Part shown: positions 10,758 to 21,500 of the stretch, in pieces | How the letters are laid out: each line of letters begins with the position of its first letter | Position numbering within the stretch: position 1 is the stretch's first letter | Source of the DNA: Streptomyces sp. NA04227 | GTDB taxonomy: Bacteria; Actinomycetota; Actinomycetes; Streptomycetales; Streptomycetaceae | DNA: 64,000 nt | NCBI RefSeq assembly: GCF_013364195.1 | Contig: NZ_CP054918.1 | Span: 4,019,001 to 4,083,000 of the forward strand | Direction of reading: 5' to 3' | The notes under the pieces: generated by a model | Seen by the model: the letters and a program-made list of their open reading frames with translations, nothing else | What the model was told of the DNA's origin: nothing | The model's database searches: none | Made by a program: the position numbers and the translations under genes

Positions 10758-11029
10758 CGACCCCTCCACCATCGCGCCGCAACTGCACCGGAGGGGACTG
10801 CCTCGTCGCAGCTTGCCCGCGGTGTCGTGCGCCCATCATAGGAATGCGGCTGGCGCCGTGTGACGTCCCAGGGGTGCTGAATCCTTGCTCTTCCCTGGAT
10901 CATCACGTTTTTCGCCCGAATTGCGGCCCTTGGCCTGCGGCCGACCCCGCACGGCCCGCACCTCGCACCGCGCAGCGGCGGCGCCCGCCCCGTGCGGCGC
11001 CCGCCCGGGACATCCCGCGCCGCCGCCCC

Positions 11030-12142
11030 TCAACTCGGCGTCGGATTACGCGGCGGGCTCACCGTCGTCCGGGGCTCGCGACGCTGGGAGGAGGCGCGCA
11101 CGATCAGTTCGGTCGGTATCACCTGCTCGACCGGCTGGTCCGAGGCGACGCCCTCGATCGCGTCGATGAGCAGCTGGACGACGGCGGTGCCGATCCGGCG
11201 CGGCATCAGGGACAGCGTGGTGACCGGCGGCTCCGTGTTGGAGTACACGGCCGACTCGCTGCAGCAGACCAGCAACAGGTCGTCCGGCACGCGCAGTCCG
11301 TAGCGGCGGGCGGCGGCGAGCAGGTCGGTGCCGTTGGGGTCGAAGAGACCGTAAACGGCGTCCGGGCGGTCGGGCCGGGCCAGCAGCCGGTCGGCGGCGC
11401 CTGCCCCGGCGCACGGGTCGTGGGCGGGGTAGGCCTCGTACACCGGGTCCTGGCCGACCCGTTCGCACCAGCGCAGGTAGGCGGTGGTGGACAGGTGGGT
11501 GTACGTGTCCGTGGTGGTGCCGGTGAGCAGGCCGATGCGGCGGGCACCGGCCGCGGCGAGGTGGTCGAGGATGCCGTGGACGGCGGCCTCGTGGTCGTTG
11601 TCGACCCAGGCGGTGACCGGCAGCGAGCCCGCGGGGCGGCCGTCGGAGACCACCGGCAGGCCCTGCCTGACCAGCTCGGTGACCACCGGGTCCTGGTCGG
11701 AGGGGTCGATGACAACGGTGCCGTCGAGCGCGACGTTGGACCAGACGTCGTGCCGGGAGGTGGCGGGCAGGATCACCAGGGCGTAGCCGCGGGCGAGCGC
11801 GGCCGAGGTGGCCGCCCGTGCCATCTCCGCGAAGTAGGCGAACTCCGTGAAGGTGAAAGGTTCATCCCCGTATGTGGTGACCGTCAGGCCGATGAGTCCT
11901 GATTTGCCCGTACGGAGGGTGCGCGCGGCGGCCGAGGGGCGGTACCCGAGGCGGTCCGCGACCTCGCGGACATGACGGCGCGTGGCATCAGGGAGCCTGC
12001 CCTTGCCGTTGAGGGCGTCGGAGACCGTGGTGATGGAGACACCGGCGGCGGCGGCCACGTCTCTGATGCCCGCTCTGCCCGGCCGGCTGCCCCGGCGTGT
12101 CGTGTCCGTTCGGCCCACCTGATGCTTACCTGCTGCTGTCAT
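11030..12142 (-). CDS. LacI-family transcriptional regulator
   Basis: A 370-residue LacI/GalR-type repressor. After about 20 basic residues comes the LacI helix-turn-helix (IRDVAAAAGVSITTVSDALNGKGRLPDATRRHV, roughly 25-60), a hinge (RTLRTGKSGLIGL) and a periplasmic-binding-like sugar domain (rest of the protein). No sugar-use genes are adjacent, so the ligand cannot be guessed. ATG at 12142 has no clear Shine-Dalgarno; an upstream in-frame start at 12208 would add 22 residues of atypical composition. It diverges from hisC. Confidence 0.88.
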   Translation of the reverse strand: MTAAGKHQVGRTDTTRRGSRPGRAGIRDVAAAAGVSITTVSDALNGKGRLPDATRRHVREVADRLGYRPSAAARTLRTGKSGLIGLTVTTYGDEPFTFTEFAYFAEMARAATSAALARGYALVILPATSRHDVWSNVALDGTVVIDPSDQDPVVTELVRQGLPVVSDGRPAGSLPVTAWVDNDHEAAVHGILDHLAAAGARRIGLLTGTTTDTYTHLSTTAYLRWCERVGQDPVYEAYPAHDPCAGAGAADRLLARPDRPDAVYGLFDPNGTDLLAAARRYGLRVPDDLLLVCCSESAVYSNTEPPVTTLSLMPRRIGTAVVQLLIDAIEGVASDQPVEQVIPTELIVRASSQRREPRTTVSPPRNPTPS

Positions 12143-12591
12143 GGCGAGCCGATAGTAGGGCTCTCCGGGAGGGGTAGTGCGGACGCATATGCACCCATTG
12201 ACAGTCACGTTTCTGCATGGCCCTCATGACTCAATGACCTTGGAAAGCAAGGAAGTTGACGATATGCCAGATGATTGACGCTGTGCAAAAGCGTGCGCGC
12301 CTGCCAATGTCGTGATGTTGCGAACAGGTCTCAACTCACCTTGACGAGCGATGCGCGCCACGGCGCAAGCCACCGGCGCGTGTTTTCCGGCCACGCGCCC
12401 CTGGCGTGATCCGGTGTGGTGGCGGTGTCCGCCCCCGCCGTGACCGGCGGACTTTTCCACAGGTTCGGCCGCCCCATTCGCAGCGGCGCTCAATCCTCAT
12501 ATGGTGAGCAGTATTGGATCGACAGGGACGGAAACCGGTCGGCCGGTCGACACAGGATCGAGTTGCCGCTCTCGGTACGAGGAGGACCACG
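12143..12591. other. Divergent regulatory region, lacI-type gene and hisC
   Basis: About 450 bases, less GC-rich near 12220-12320, without a plausible gene. It contains a DnaA-box-like TTTTCCACA at 12453-12461 (third base off consensus) and the GAGGAGG of hisC at 12579-12585. I see no clear LacI-type palindrome. Confidence 0.5.
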
Positions 12592-13671
12592 GTGAGTGAG
12601 ACGAGCCCCAAGCTGCGTGCCGTACTGGACGGCATCCCCACCTACAAGCCGGGCAAGCCCGCGGCCACGGGGGGCGCCAAGGCGTACAAGCTGTCCTCGA
12701 ACGAGAACCCCTACCCGCCGCTGCCGGGTGTTCTGGAGAGCGCGATCGCGGCGGCCGGTGCGTTCAACCGTTACCCGGACATGGCCTGTACGGGCCTGAT
12801 GAACGAGATCGCGAGCCGTTTCGGCGTCCCCGTCACGCACGTGGCGACCGGCACCGGCTCGGTCGGCGTGGCCCAGCAGCTGATCCAGTCCACCGCGGGC
12901 CCGGGGGACGAGGTGATCTACGCCTGGCGCTCCTTCGAGGCGTACCCGATCGTCACCCAGATCAGCGGGGCGACCTCGGTCAAGGTGCCGCTGAACGACG
13001 CCGAGGTGCACGACCTGGACGCGATGGCCGCGGCGATCACCGAGCGCACCCGGCTGATCTTCGTCTGCAACCCGAACAACCCGACCGGGACCGTGGTCCG
13101 CCGCGCCGAGCTGGAGCGGTTCCTGGACCGGGTGCCGGAGAACGTCCTGGTGGTGCTCGACGAGGCGTACCGCGAGTTCATCCGGGACGCCGAGGTGCCG
13201 GACGGGGTGGAGATCTACCGGGACCGGCCCAACGTCTGTGTGCTGCGCACCTTCTCCAAGGCGTACGGCCTGGCCGGTCTGCGGGTCGGCTTCGCCATCG
13301 CCCACGAGCCGGTGGCCGCCGCGCTGCGCAAGACGGCCGTGCCGTTCGGCGTCAGCCAGCTCGCCCAGGACGCCGCGGTGGCCTCGCTGCGCGCCGAGGA
13401 CGAACTCCTCGGCCGGGTCGGCACCTTGGTGTGCGAGCGCGCCAGGGTCGTCGAGACGCTGACCGCGCAGGGCTGGACCGTCCCGGAGACGCAGGCCAAC
13501 TTCGTGTGGCTGCGGCTCGGCGAGCGCACCCTCGACTTCGCGGCGGCGTGCGAGGCGGCCGGAGTGGTCGTACGGCCCTTCCCGGGCGAGGGCATGCGCG
13601 CCACGATCGGCGAGCCGGAGGCCAACGACGTGTTCCTTCAGGTGACCAAGGAGTTCCGCAAGGAGCTCTGA
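12592..13671 (+). CDS. hisC: Histidinol-phosphate/aromatic aminotransferase
   Basis: A 359-residue class I/II PLP-dependent aminotransferase of the HisC family. The pyridoxal lysine lies in [14 protein letters not shown], with NPNNPTG and VLDEAYREF upstream and the N-terminal [15 protein letters not shown] typical of HisC. It stands apart from the his operon. In Streptomyces and mycobacteria a second HisC-like enzyme often serves as an aromatic (phenylalanine/tyrosine) aminotransferase, so the physiological substrate is open. GTG at 12592 has GAGGAGG 6 bases upstream. A perfect 20-bp terminator hairpin follows. Confidence 0.88.
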   Translation: MSETSPKLRAVLDGIPTYKPGKPAATGGAKAYKLSSNENPYPPLPGVLESAIAAAGAFNRYPDMACTGLMNEIASRFGVPVTHVATGTGSVGVAQQLIQSTAGPGDEVIYAWRSFEAYPIVTQISGATSVKVPLNDAEVHDLDAMAAAITERTRLIFVCNPNNPTGTVVRRAELERFLDRVPENVLVVLDEAYREFIRDAEVPDGVEIYRDRPNVCVLRTFSKAYGLAGLRVGFAIAHEPVAAALRKTAVPFGVSQLAQDAAVASLRAEDELLGRVGTLVCERARVVETLTAQGWTVPETQANFVWLRLGERTLDFAAACEAAGVVVRPFPGEGMRATIGEPEANDVFLQVTKEFRKEL

Positions 13672-13710
13672 GGCCCGCCCGCGCGCTGCCCCTCGGGGCG
13701 CGCGCCGAGG

Positions 13711-13757
13711 ACGGATCCGCCCGCGCGAGCTGTACGGGCTCGCGCGGGCGGATCCGT
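13711..13757. terminator. Strong terminator between hisC and the acyl-CoA dehydrogenase gene
   Basis: A perfect 20-bp inverted repeat: left arm 13711-13730 starting ACGGATCCGCCC, right arm 13738-13757, with a 7-base loop. It serves two convergent genes. Downstream (13767-13830) are several imperfect copies of GGGAGGCGCCC. Confidence 0.93.
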
Positions 13758-13861
13758 GATCCTGGGATCGAGGCGCCCCCTGGGAGGCGCCCGCTGGGAG
13801 GCACCCCCTCGGAGGCGCCGCCTCCGGTCCGGGGACGCGCCCTCAGGCTTGTGCTCCCGGC

Positions 13862-15655
13862 TCAGAACGCCTCGTCGGAAACCTCCACCGCCGTGCGGTC
13901 CAGGCTCTCCAGGAGGGCGAACTGGGCGTCGGTGCGGGGGAGTTCGTGGCGGAAGAAGAAGCGGCAGGCGGCGCGCTTGCCCTCGTAGAAGCCGCCCTCC
14001 GACTCGCCCGTCGCGAGGAGCTGTTCGAGCCACATCCAGGCGACGACGACATGGCCGACCGCCTCCAGGTACACGCTCGCGTTGGCGAGCGCGGTGGCCG
14101 GATCGCCGGTGCCCCACAGGGTCGCGGTGACCTCGCCGATCCGCCGCAGGCGGCCGCCGAGGGCCTCGGCGAAGAGGGCCGCCTCGCCGCCCGCCTTGGT
14201 GGCGCGGGTGAGCGTCGCGGTGATCTGCTCGCCGAGCAGGGCGAGACCGGCGCCGCCGTCCATCACGGCCTTGCGGCCGAGCAGGTCCAGGCCGTGGATG
14301 CCGTGCGTGCCCTCGTGGATGGGGTTGAGCCGGTTGTCGCGGTAGAACTGCTCGACGTTGTACTCGCGGGTGTAGCCGTAGCCGCCGTGCACCTGGATGG
14401 CCAGGTCGTTGGCGGCCAGGCACCACTGCGAGGGCCAGCTCTTGGCGATCGGCGTGAGCACGTCGAGCAGCAGTTTCGCGCGGGAACGGTCCTCTTCGGC
14501 GGGGGCGGTGCGCTGCTCGTCGACGAGCCGTCCGCAGTACAGGTTGAGCGCGAGCGCCCCCTCCACGTACGACTTCTGGGCCAGGAGCATCCGGCGCACG
14601 TCCGCGTGGGCGAGGATCGGCACCTGCGGGCTGCCCGGGTCGCGGTCGGTGAGGGGGCGGCCCTGCGGGCGGGTGCGGGCGTAGTCGAGGGCGTGCAGGT
14701 AGCCGGTGTAGCCGAGGGCGGTGGCGCCGAGGCCGACGCCGATCCGGGCCTCGTTCATCATGTGGAACATGTACGCGAGCCCGCGGTGCGGTTCGCCGAT
14801 CAGGTGTCCCACGGCGCCGGGCGCGCCGCCGGGGCGGTGGGCGCCCTCGCCGAAGTTGAGCAGGGTGTTGGTGGTGCCGCGGTAGCCCATCTTGTGGTTG
14901 AGCCCGGCCAGCACGACGTCGTTGCGCTCGCCCGGTGAACCGTCCGCGCCGACGAGGAACTTGGGCACGATGAACAGCGAGAGGCCCTTGACCCCGGGCG
15001 GTCCGCCGGGGATGCGGGCGAGCACCAGGTGGACGATGTTCTCGGAGAGTTCGTGGTCGCCGCCGGAGATCCACATCTTGCTGCCGAACAGCCGGAACGT
15101 GCCGTCCTCCTGCCGCTCGGCGCGGGTGCGCACGTCGGCGAGGGAGGACCCGGCCTGCGGCTCGGACAGGCACATGGTGCCGAACCAGCGGCCCTCGGCC
15201 ATCGGCCGTACGTAGGTGTCGATCTGCTCCGGACTGCCGTGCGCGAGCAGCAGGTTGGCGTTGCCGATGGTCAGGAAGGGGTAGGCGCTGGTGCCGACGT
15301 TGGCCGCCTGGAACCAGGCGAAGCAGGCGCTGGACACCACGACGGGAAGCTGTCCGCCGCCGATCTCGTAGTCCATGGTGGCCGCGGTGAGGCCGGACTC
15401 GGCGAAGACGTCCAGGGCCTTCTTGACCTCCGGGATGATGTGCACGCGCTCCCCGTCGAACCGGGGCTCCTCGGCGTCCGCCTTCTTGTTGTGCGGCGCG
15501 AAGTGGCGGGTGGCGATCTGCTCGCTGAGGTCGAGCGCCGCGTCGAAGGTCTCACGGGAGTGCTCGGCGTAGCGGGGGCGCTCGGTCAGGGCCCGGACAT
15601 CCAGCCACTCATGGAGCAGGAAGTCGAGATCGCGGCGGGACAGCAGCAGGGACAT
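13862..15655 (-). CDS. Acyl-CoA dehydrogenase
   Basis: A 597-residue acyl-CoA dehydrogenase of the long form. N-terminal helical domain with YEIGGGQLPVVVSS, FAD-contact motif MCLSEPQAGSSLADV, then GSKMWISGGDHE, a C-terminal flavin/substrate region with QVHGGYGYTREYNVEQFYRDNR, and the catalytic-region segment NPIHEGTHGIHGLDLLGRK. It catalyses the first dehydrogenation in fatty-acid beta-oxidation; chain-length specificity cannot be told. ATG at 15655 has GGGAG 6 bases upstream. A palindrome at 15743-15756 in its promoter region looks like a TetR-type operator. Confidence 0.93.
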   Translation of the reverse strand: MSLLLSRRDLDFLLHEWLDVRALTERPRYAEHSRETFDAALDLSEQIATRHFAPHNKKADAEEPRFDGERVHIIPEVKKALDVFAESGLTAATMDYEIGGGQLPVVVSSACFAWFQAANVGTSAYPFLTIGNANLLLAHGSPEQIDTYVRPMAEGRWFGTMCLSEPQAGSSLADVRTRAERQEDGTFRLFGSKMWISGGDHELSENIVHLVLARIPGGPPGVKGLSLFIVPKFLVGADGSPGERNDVVLAGLNHKMGYRGTTNTLLNFGEGAHRPGGAPGAVGHLIGEPHRGLAYMFHMMNEARIGVGLGATALGYTGYLHALDYARTRPQGRPLTDRDPGSPQVPILAHADVRRMLLAQKSYVEGALALNLYCGRLVDEQRTAPAEEDRSRAKLLLDVLTPIAKSWPSQWCLAANDLAIQVHGGYGYTREYNVEQFYRDNRLNPIHEGTHGIHGLDLLGRKAVMDGGAGLALLGEQITATLTRATKAGGEAALFAEALGGRLRRIGEVTATLWGTGDPATALANASVYLEAVGHVVVAWMWLEQLLATGESEGGFYEGKRAACRFFFRHELPRTDAQFALLESLDRTAVEVSDEAF

Positions 15656-15742
15656 CTGGGTCTCCCGTGGACTGGGACTCGGGCAGGCGGGCGCGTCGGC
15701 TCGCGTCCGTGCGTCGTGCCGAGGACGGAACCGCACCCAGAC

Positions 15743-15756
15743 TAAGCGGTTGCTTA
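15743..15756. promoter_or_regulatory. Palindrome TAAGCGGTTGCTTA, probable operator
   Basis: The inverted repeat TAAGC-GGTT-GCTTA lies about 90 bases upstream of the acyl-CoA dehydrogenase start. It resembles AAGCG(N)TTGCTT-type sites bound by TetR-family repressors of fatty-acid catabolism in actinobacteria. No such regulator gene is in the window, so the assignment is by sequence resemblance only. Confidence 0.5.
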
Positions 15757-15871
15757 CAAATGTGCGAGGGGCCGGTTCGGGGCGCCGCGGAGGGCCCGGG
15801 CGTGAGCCTGGGCACAGTCGGACCCCCCGCTTCGGGGATCCGTACGGTCGTAGTACATAATTGCTTGTGAA

Positions 15872-15887
15872 TGTGAACGCGTTCACA
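15872..15887. promoter_or_regulatory. Rex operator (ROP) of the cyd operon
   Basis: A perfect 16-bp palindrome, TGTGAACGCGTTCACA, located 92 bases before cydA. It matches the sequence described for the NADH/NAD+-sensing repressor Rex upstream of cydA in Streptomyces coelicolor. Rex bound here would repress cytochrome bd until the NADH ratio rises under oxygen limitation. The gap also contains the acyl-CoA dehydrogenase promoter. Confidence 0.93.
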
Positions 15888-15979
15888 AGCGCGATGCATA
15901 TCTCCCGTTACTCCCGATATTCAGGTGGGCAAAGGGGCGCTCGGCCACCTTGGTTCACCGCGACGCAAGGAGAGGCGAC

Positions 15980-17482
15980 GTGGACCTGGCACTGGCTCCG
16001 GAGACTCTCGCCCGATGGCAGTTCGGCATCACGACCGTCTACCACTTCCTGTTCGTACCCCTCACCATCTCGCTGGCCTCCCTCACCGCGGGCCTGGAGA
16101 CGGCGTGGGTGCGCACCGGCAAGGAGAAGTACCTCAGAGCGACGAAGTTCTGGGGAAAGCTCTTCCTGATCAACATCGCCATGGGCGTGGTCACCGGCAT
16201 CGTCCAGGAGTTCCAGTTCGGCATGAACTGGTCCGACTACTCGCGCTTCGTCGGTGACGTCTTCGGTGCGCCACTGGCCTTCGAGGCGCTGATCGCCTTC
16301 TTCTTCGAGTCGACGTTCATCGGGCTGTGGATCTTCGGCTGGGACAAGCTGCCGAAGAGGCTCCATGTGGCGTGCATGTGGATGGTGGCCATGGGCACCG
16401 TCCTGTCCGCGTACTTCATCCTCGCCGCGAACTCCTGGATGCAGCACCCCGTCGGCTACCGCATCAACGAGGCTTCGGGCCGCGCCGAGCTGACCGACTT
16501 CTGGCAGGTCCTCAGCCAGAACACCGCGGTCACCCAGGGCTTCCACACGCTGTCCGCCTCCTTCCTCACCGGCGGCGCCTTCATGGTCGGCATCTCCGCC
16601 TACCACCTGCGCCGCAAGAAGCACGTCCAAGTGATGCGAACCTCGCTGCGTCTCGGCCTGATCACCGTGGTCGTCGCCGGCATGCTCACCGCGATCAGCG
16701 GCGACCTGCTCGGCAAGGTCATGTACAAGCAGCAGCCGATGAAGATGGCCGCGGCCGAGGCGCTGTGGGACGGCGAGAAGCCCGCGCCGTTCTCGGTCTT
16801 CGCGTACGGGGACGTGGAGAAGGGGCACAACACCGTCGCCGTCGAGATACCGGGTCTGCTGTCCTTCCTGGCCAACGACGACTTCACCTCGTACGTGCCC
16901 GGCATCAACGACGTGAACAAGGCCGAGCAGGAGAAGTACGGGCCCGGCGACTACCGGCCCAACATCCCGGTCGCGTACTGGGGCTTCCGCTGGATGATCG
17001 GCTTCGGGATGACCTCCTTCGGCCTCGGGCTGCTCGGCCTGTGGCTGACCCGCAAGAAGTTCCTGCTGCCAAGGAAGCTGCGCACCGGCGAGGACGAGGC
17101 GCCGCATCTGGTGCCGCTGAACAAGCCCCTCGGCGCCCGGCTCGGCGGCGCGTACTGGCGCGTGGCCACCCTCACCCTCGTCTTCCCGCTGATCGCCAAC
17201 TCCTGGGGCTGGATCTTCACCGAGATGGGGCGTCAGCCCTGGGTGGTCTACGGCCTCTTCCAGACCCGGGACGCCGTCTCCCCCGGTGTCTCCCAGGCCG
17301 AGGTGCTCACCTCGATGATCGTCTTCACCGCGCTGTACGCCGTGCTCGCCGTGATCGAGGTCCGGCTGCTCGTGAAGTACGCCAAGGCCGGGCCGCCGGA
17401 GCTGACCGAGGCGGACCTGAACCCGCCCACCAAGGTCGGCGGCCACGACGAGGCCGACCGCCCGATGGCCTTCTCGTACTGA
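15980..17482 (+). CDS. cydA: Cytochrome bd oxidase subunit I (CydA)
   Basis: A 500-residue quinol oxidase subunit with about nine membrane helices. The haem ligand His equivalent to E. coli His19 is His22 (WQFGITTVYHF), and the quinol-side motif GRQPW is at 417-421. The Q-loop is the short type common in actinobacteria. It reduces oxygen with electrons from menaquinol at high affinity. GTG at 15980 has AAGGAGAGG just upstream. It is first in the cydA-cydB-cydCD operon, with the Rex operator ahead. Confidence 0.97.
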   Translation: MDLALAPETLARWQFGITTVYHFLFVPLTISLASLTAGLETAWVRTGKEKYLRATKFWGKLFLINIAMGVVTGIVQEFQFGMNWSDYSRFVGDVFGAPLAFEALIAFFFESTFIGLWIFGWDKLPKRLHVACMWMVAMGTVLSAYFILAANSWMQHPVGYRINEASGRAELTDFWQVLSQNTAVTQGFHTLSASFLTGGAFMVGISAYHLRRKKHVQVMRTSLRLGLITVVVAGMLTAISGDLLGKVMYKQQPMKMAAAEALWDGEKPAPFSVFAYGDVEKGHNTVAVEIPGLLSFLANDDFTSYVPGINDVNKAEQEKYGPGDYRPNIPVAYWGFRWMIGFGMTSFGLGLLGLWLTRKKFLLPRKLRTGEDEAPHLVPLNKPLGARLGGAYWRVATLTLVFPLIANSWGWIFTEMGRQPWVVYGLFQTRDAVSPGVSQAEVLTSMIVFTALYAVLAVIEVRLLVKYAKAGPPELTEADLNPPTKVGGHDEADRPMAFSY

Positions 17483-17512
17483 CCGCCCGCTCGCGAAAGG
17501 AACTGAGCCGCT

Positions 17513-18517
<1,005 letters not shown>

Positions 18518-18581
18518 GCCAACTCGGGCCCTGCTCCCGGGAGTACGGCTCGCCACCGACCGAACTACTCGCCGCTAGGCG

Positions 18582-21500
18582 GTGTTTCACGTGAAACCAA
18601 TCGACATCCGACTGCTCCGGCACGCCCGTGCCACCCGGCGCTTCTTCGTCCTCCTGGTCCTGCTCGGGGTCGCGGGGGCCGGACTGGTCATCGCGCAGGC
18701 CACCCTGATCGCCGAGATCGTGGTGGGCGCCTTCGAGGACGGGCGGTCGGCGGGTCAACTCCGTGACGCACTGCTGCTTTTGGTGGCCGTGGCTCTCGGC
18801 CGGGGCGCCGTCGGCTGGCTCACCGAGCTGGCGGCGCACCGGGCGAGCGCGGCGGTCAAGTCGGAGTTGCGCGGCCGGTTGCTGGAGCACGCCGGACGGC
18901 TCGGGCCCGACCGGCTCCCGGGCCAGGACACCGGCTCCCTGGTCGCGTTGGTGACCCGAGGCGTGGACGCCCTCGACGACTACTTCGCCCGCTACCTGCC
19001 CCAACTCGCCCTCGCCGTCGTGGTTCCGGTGGCCGTGCTCGCGCGGATCGTCACCGAGGACTGGGTCTCCGCCGCGATCATCGCCGGGACCCTGCCGCTG
19101 ATTCCGGTGTTCATGGTGCTCATCGGCTGGGCGACGCAGGCCCGTACCGACCGCCAGTGGCGGCTGCTCTCGCAGCTCTCGGGGCACTTCCTCGATGTCG
19201 TCGCGGGGCTTCCGACGCTCAAGGTGTTCGGCCGGGCCAAGGCCCAGGCCGAGTCCATCCGCAAGATCACCGATGACTACCGCCGGGCGACCCTACGCAC
19301 CCTGCGCATCGCCTTCCTCTCCTCCTTCGCCCTCGAACTGCTCGCCACGCTCTCGGTCGCGCTGGTCGCGGTCGGCATCGGCATGCGGCTCGTGCACGGC
19401 GATCTCGACCTGTACGTGGGACTGGTGATCCTCATCCTGGCGCCGGAGGCGTATCTGCCGGTGCGTCAGGTGGGCGCCCAGTTCCATGCGGCGGCCGAGG
19501 GACTGGCCGCCGCCGACAGTCTGTTCGCGGTCCTGGAGACACCCCTGCCACCGGCCGGTACCGAGCCGGTCCCCGCGGGCGCCATCGAGTTCGACGAGGT
19601 CACCGTCCGCTATCCGGGCCGGAGTTCGGCCGCGGTCGCCGGGGTCTCGTTTCACGTGAAACAAGGCGAGGTGGTGGCGCTCACCGGTCCCAGCGGCTCC
19701 GGAAAGTCCACGCTGCTGCATGCCCTGCTCGGTCTGGTGACCCCCGAGAGCGGCCACATCCGTATCGGCGGCGGGGACCTCACCACCCTCGCGCCCGCCC
19801 GCTGGCACGAGCGGATCGCCTGGGTGCCCCAGCGCCCGCAGCTCTACGCGGGCACGCTCGCCGAGAACGTACGCCTCGCCCGCCCCGACGCCACCGACGA
19901 GGAGGTCCGCAGGGCGCTGGCCGAGGCGGGCGCCCTTGACTTCACCGAGGCACTTCCCGAGGGCCTCGCGACCCGCCTCGGCGACGACGGCGCCGGACTC
20001 TCCGCAGGCCAGCGCCAACGCCTCGCCCTCGCCCGTGCCGTCCTCGCCGACCGCCCCGTCCTCCTCCTCGACGAGCCGACGGCCGCCCTCGACGGCGCCA
20101 CCGAGGCTGAGATCGTCGCCTCCGTACGACGGTTGGCGGCGGGGCGCACCGTCGTCCTGGTGGTGCATCGCCCGGCACTCCTTGCGGTGGCGGATCGGGT
20201 GGTGCGGGTCGGGGGCGGGGAGGAAAAGGAAGCGGGGGCTGCGGTCGGTACGCGCGCCTTGGCCTGTGCGGATGGGTCGGCAGGTACGGGAAGCGCCGTA
20301 GGTACGGGAAGCGCGGTAGGTACGCGAGCCGCGGTTCCGAACTCGCCCACGGCGCCCGTCGATTCGCGCGCCCACGCCGACGAGCTGCCCTCCGCCCCCA
20401 GCCCTGCCCACAGCCCTGCCCACACCTTCACCCACCCCTCCGCCCACACCCCCGTCCTCACCCGCGTCCGCGCCCTCGGCCGTCCTCGGCGGGGGCGGCT
20501 CGGGCTCGCGTTGCTGCTCGGTGTGCTGGCGCTCGGCAGTGCGGTGGGGCTGATGGGCACCTCGGGCTGGCTGATCTCGCGGGCCTCCGAGCAGCCGCCG
20601 GTGCTGTATCTGATGGTCGCCGTGACGGCCACGCGCGCCTTCGGCATCGGCCGGGCCGTGTTCCGGTACGGGGAACGCCTGGTCTCGCACGACGCCGTAC
20701 TGCGCATGCTGGCCGACACCCGGGTCGCCGTCTTCCGCCGCCTGGAGTCGCTGGCGCCCGCCGGACTGCGCACCGTCCGCCGCGGCGATCTGCTCTCCCG
20801 GCTGGTGTCCGACGTGGACGCGCTCCAGGACTACTGGCTGCGCTGGCTGCTGCCGACCGGTGCCGCCGTGCTCGTCTCGCTGCTCGCCGCCGGGTTCACG
20901 GCCTGGCTGCTGCCCGAGGCGGGTGCCGCGCTCGCCGTCGGCCTGCTGCTCGCCGGTGCCGGGGTGCCGCTGCTCGCCGCCGCCCTGGCTCGCCGCACCG
21001 AACGCAGGCTGGCCCCGGCGCGCGGCGCGCTGGCGACCACCGTCACGGACCTGCTCACCGGCACCGCCGAACTCACGGTCGCGGGCGCACTCGGCTCCCG
21101 TACCGAGGCCGCGCGGACCGCCGACGCCGAGCTGACCCGGATCGCCTCGCGCACCGCGGCCGTCACCGCGCTCGGCAACGGACTCACCGCACTGCTCTCC
21201 GGTCTGACCGTCGCCGCGAGCGCCCTGCTCGGCACGGCGGCCGTCGCGGCCGGACGACTCGACGGCGTCCTGCTCGCGGCCGTGATCCTGCTGCCGCTCG
21301 CGGCCTTCGAGTCCGTCCTCGGCATGCCGCTCGCCGTGCAGTACCGGCAGCGCGTCCACGCAGGCGGACGGCGCGTACACGAGGTGCTCGACGCCCCGCT
21401 TCCCGTACCGGAGCCCGAGTCACCCGCATCCGCTCCCGCCTCCCCGTTCCCGCTGGAACTGCGCGGGGTCGTCGCCCGGTACGACCGGGTGCGTACGGGC

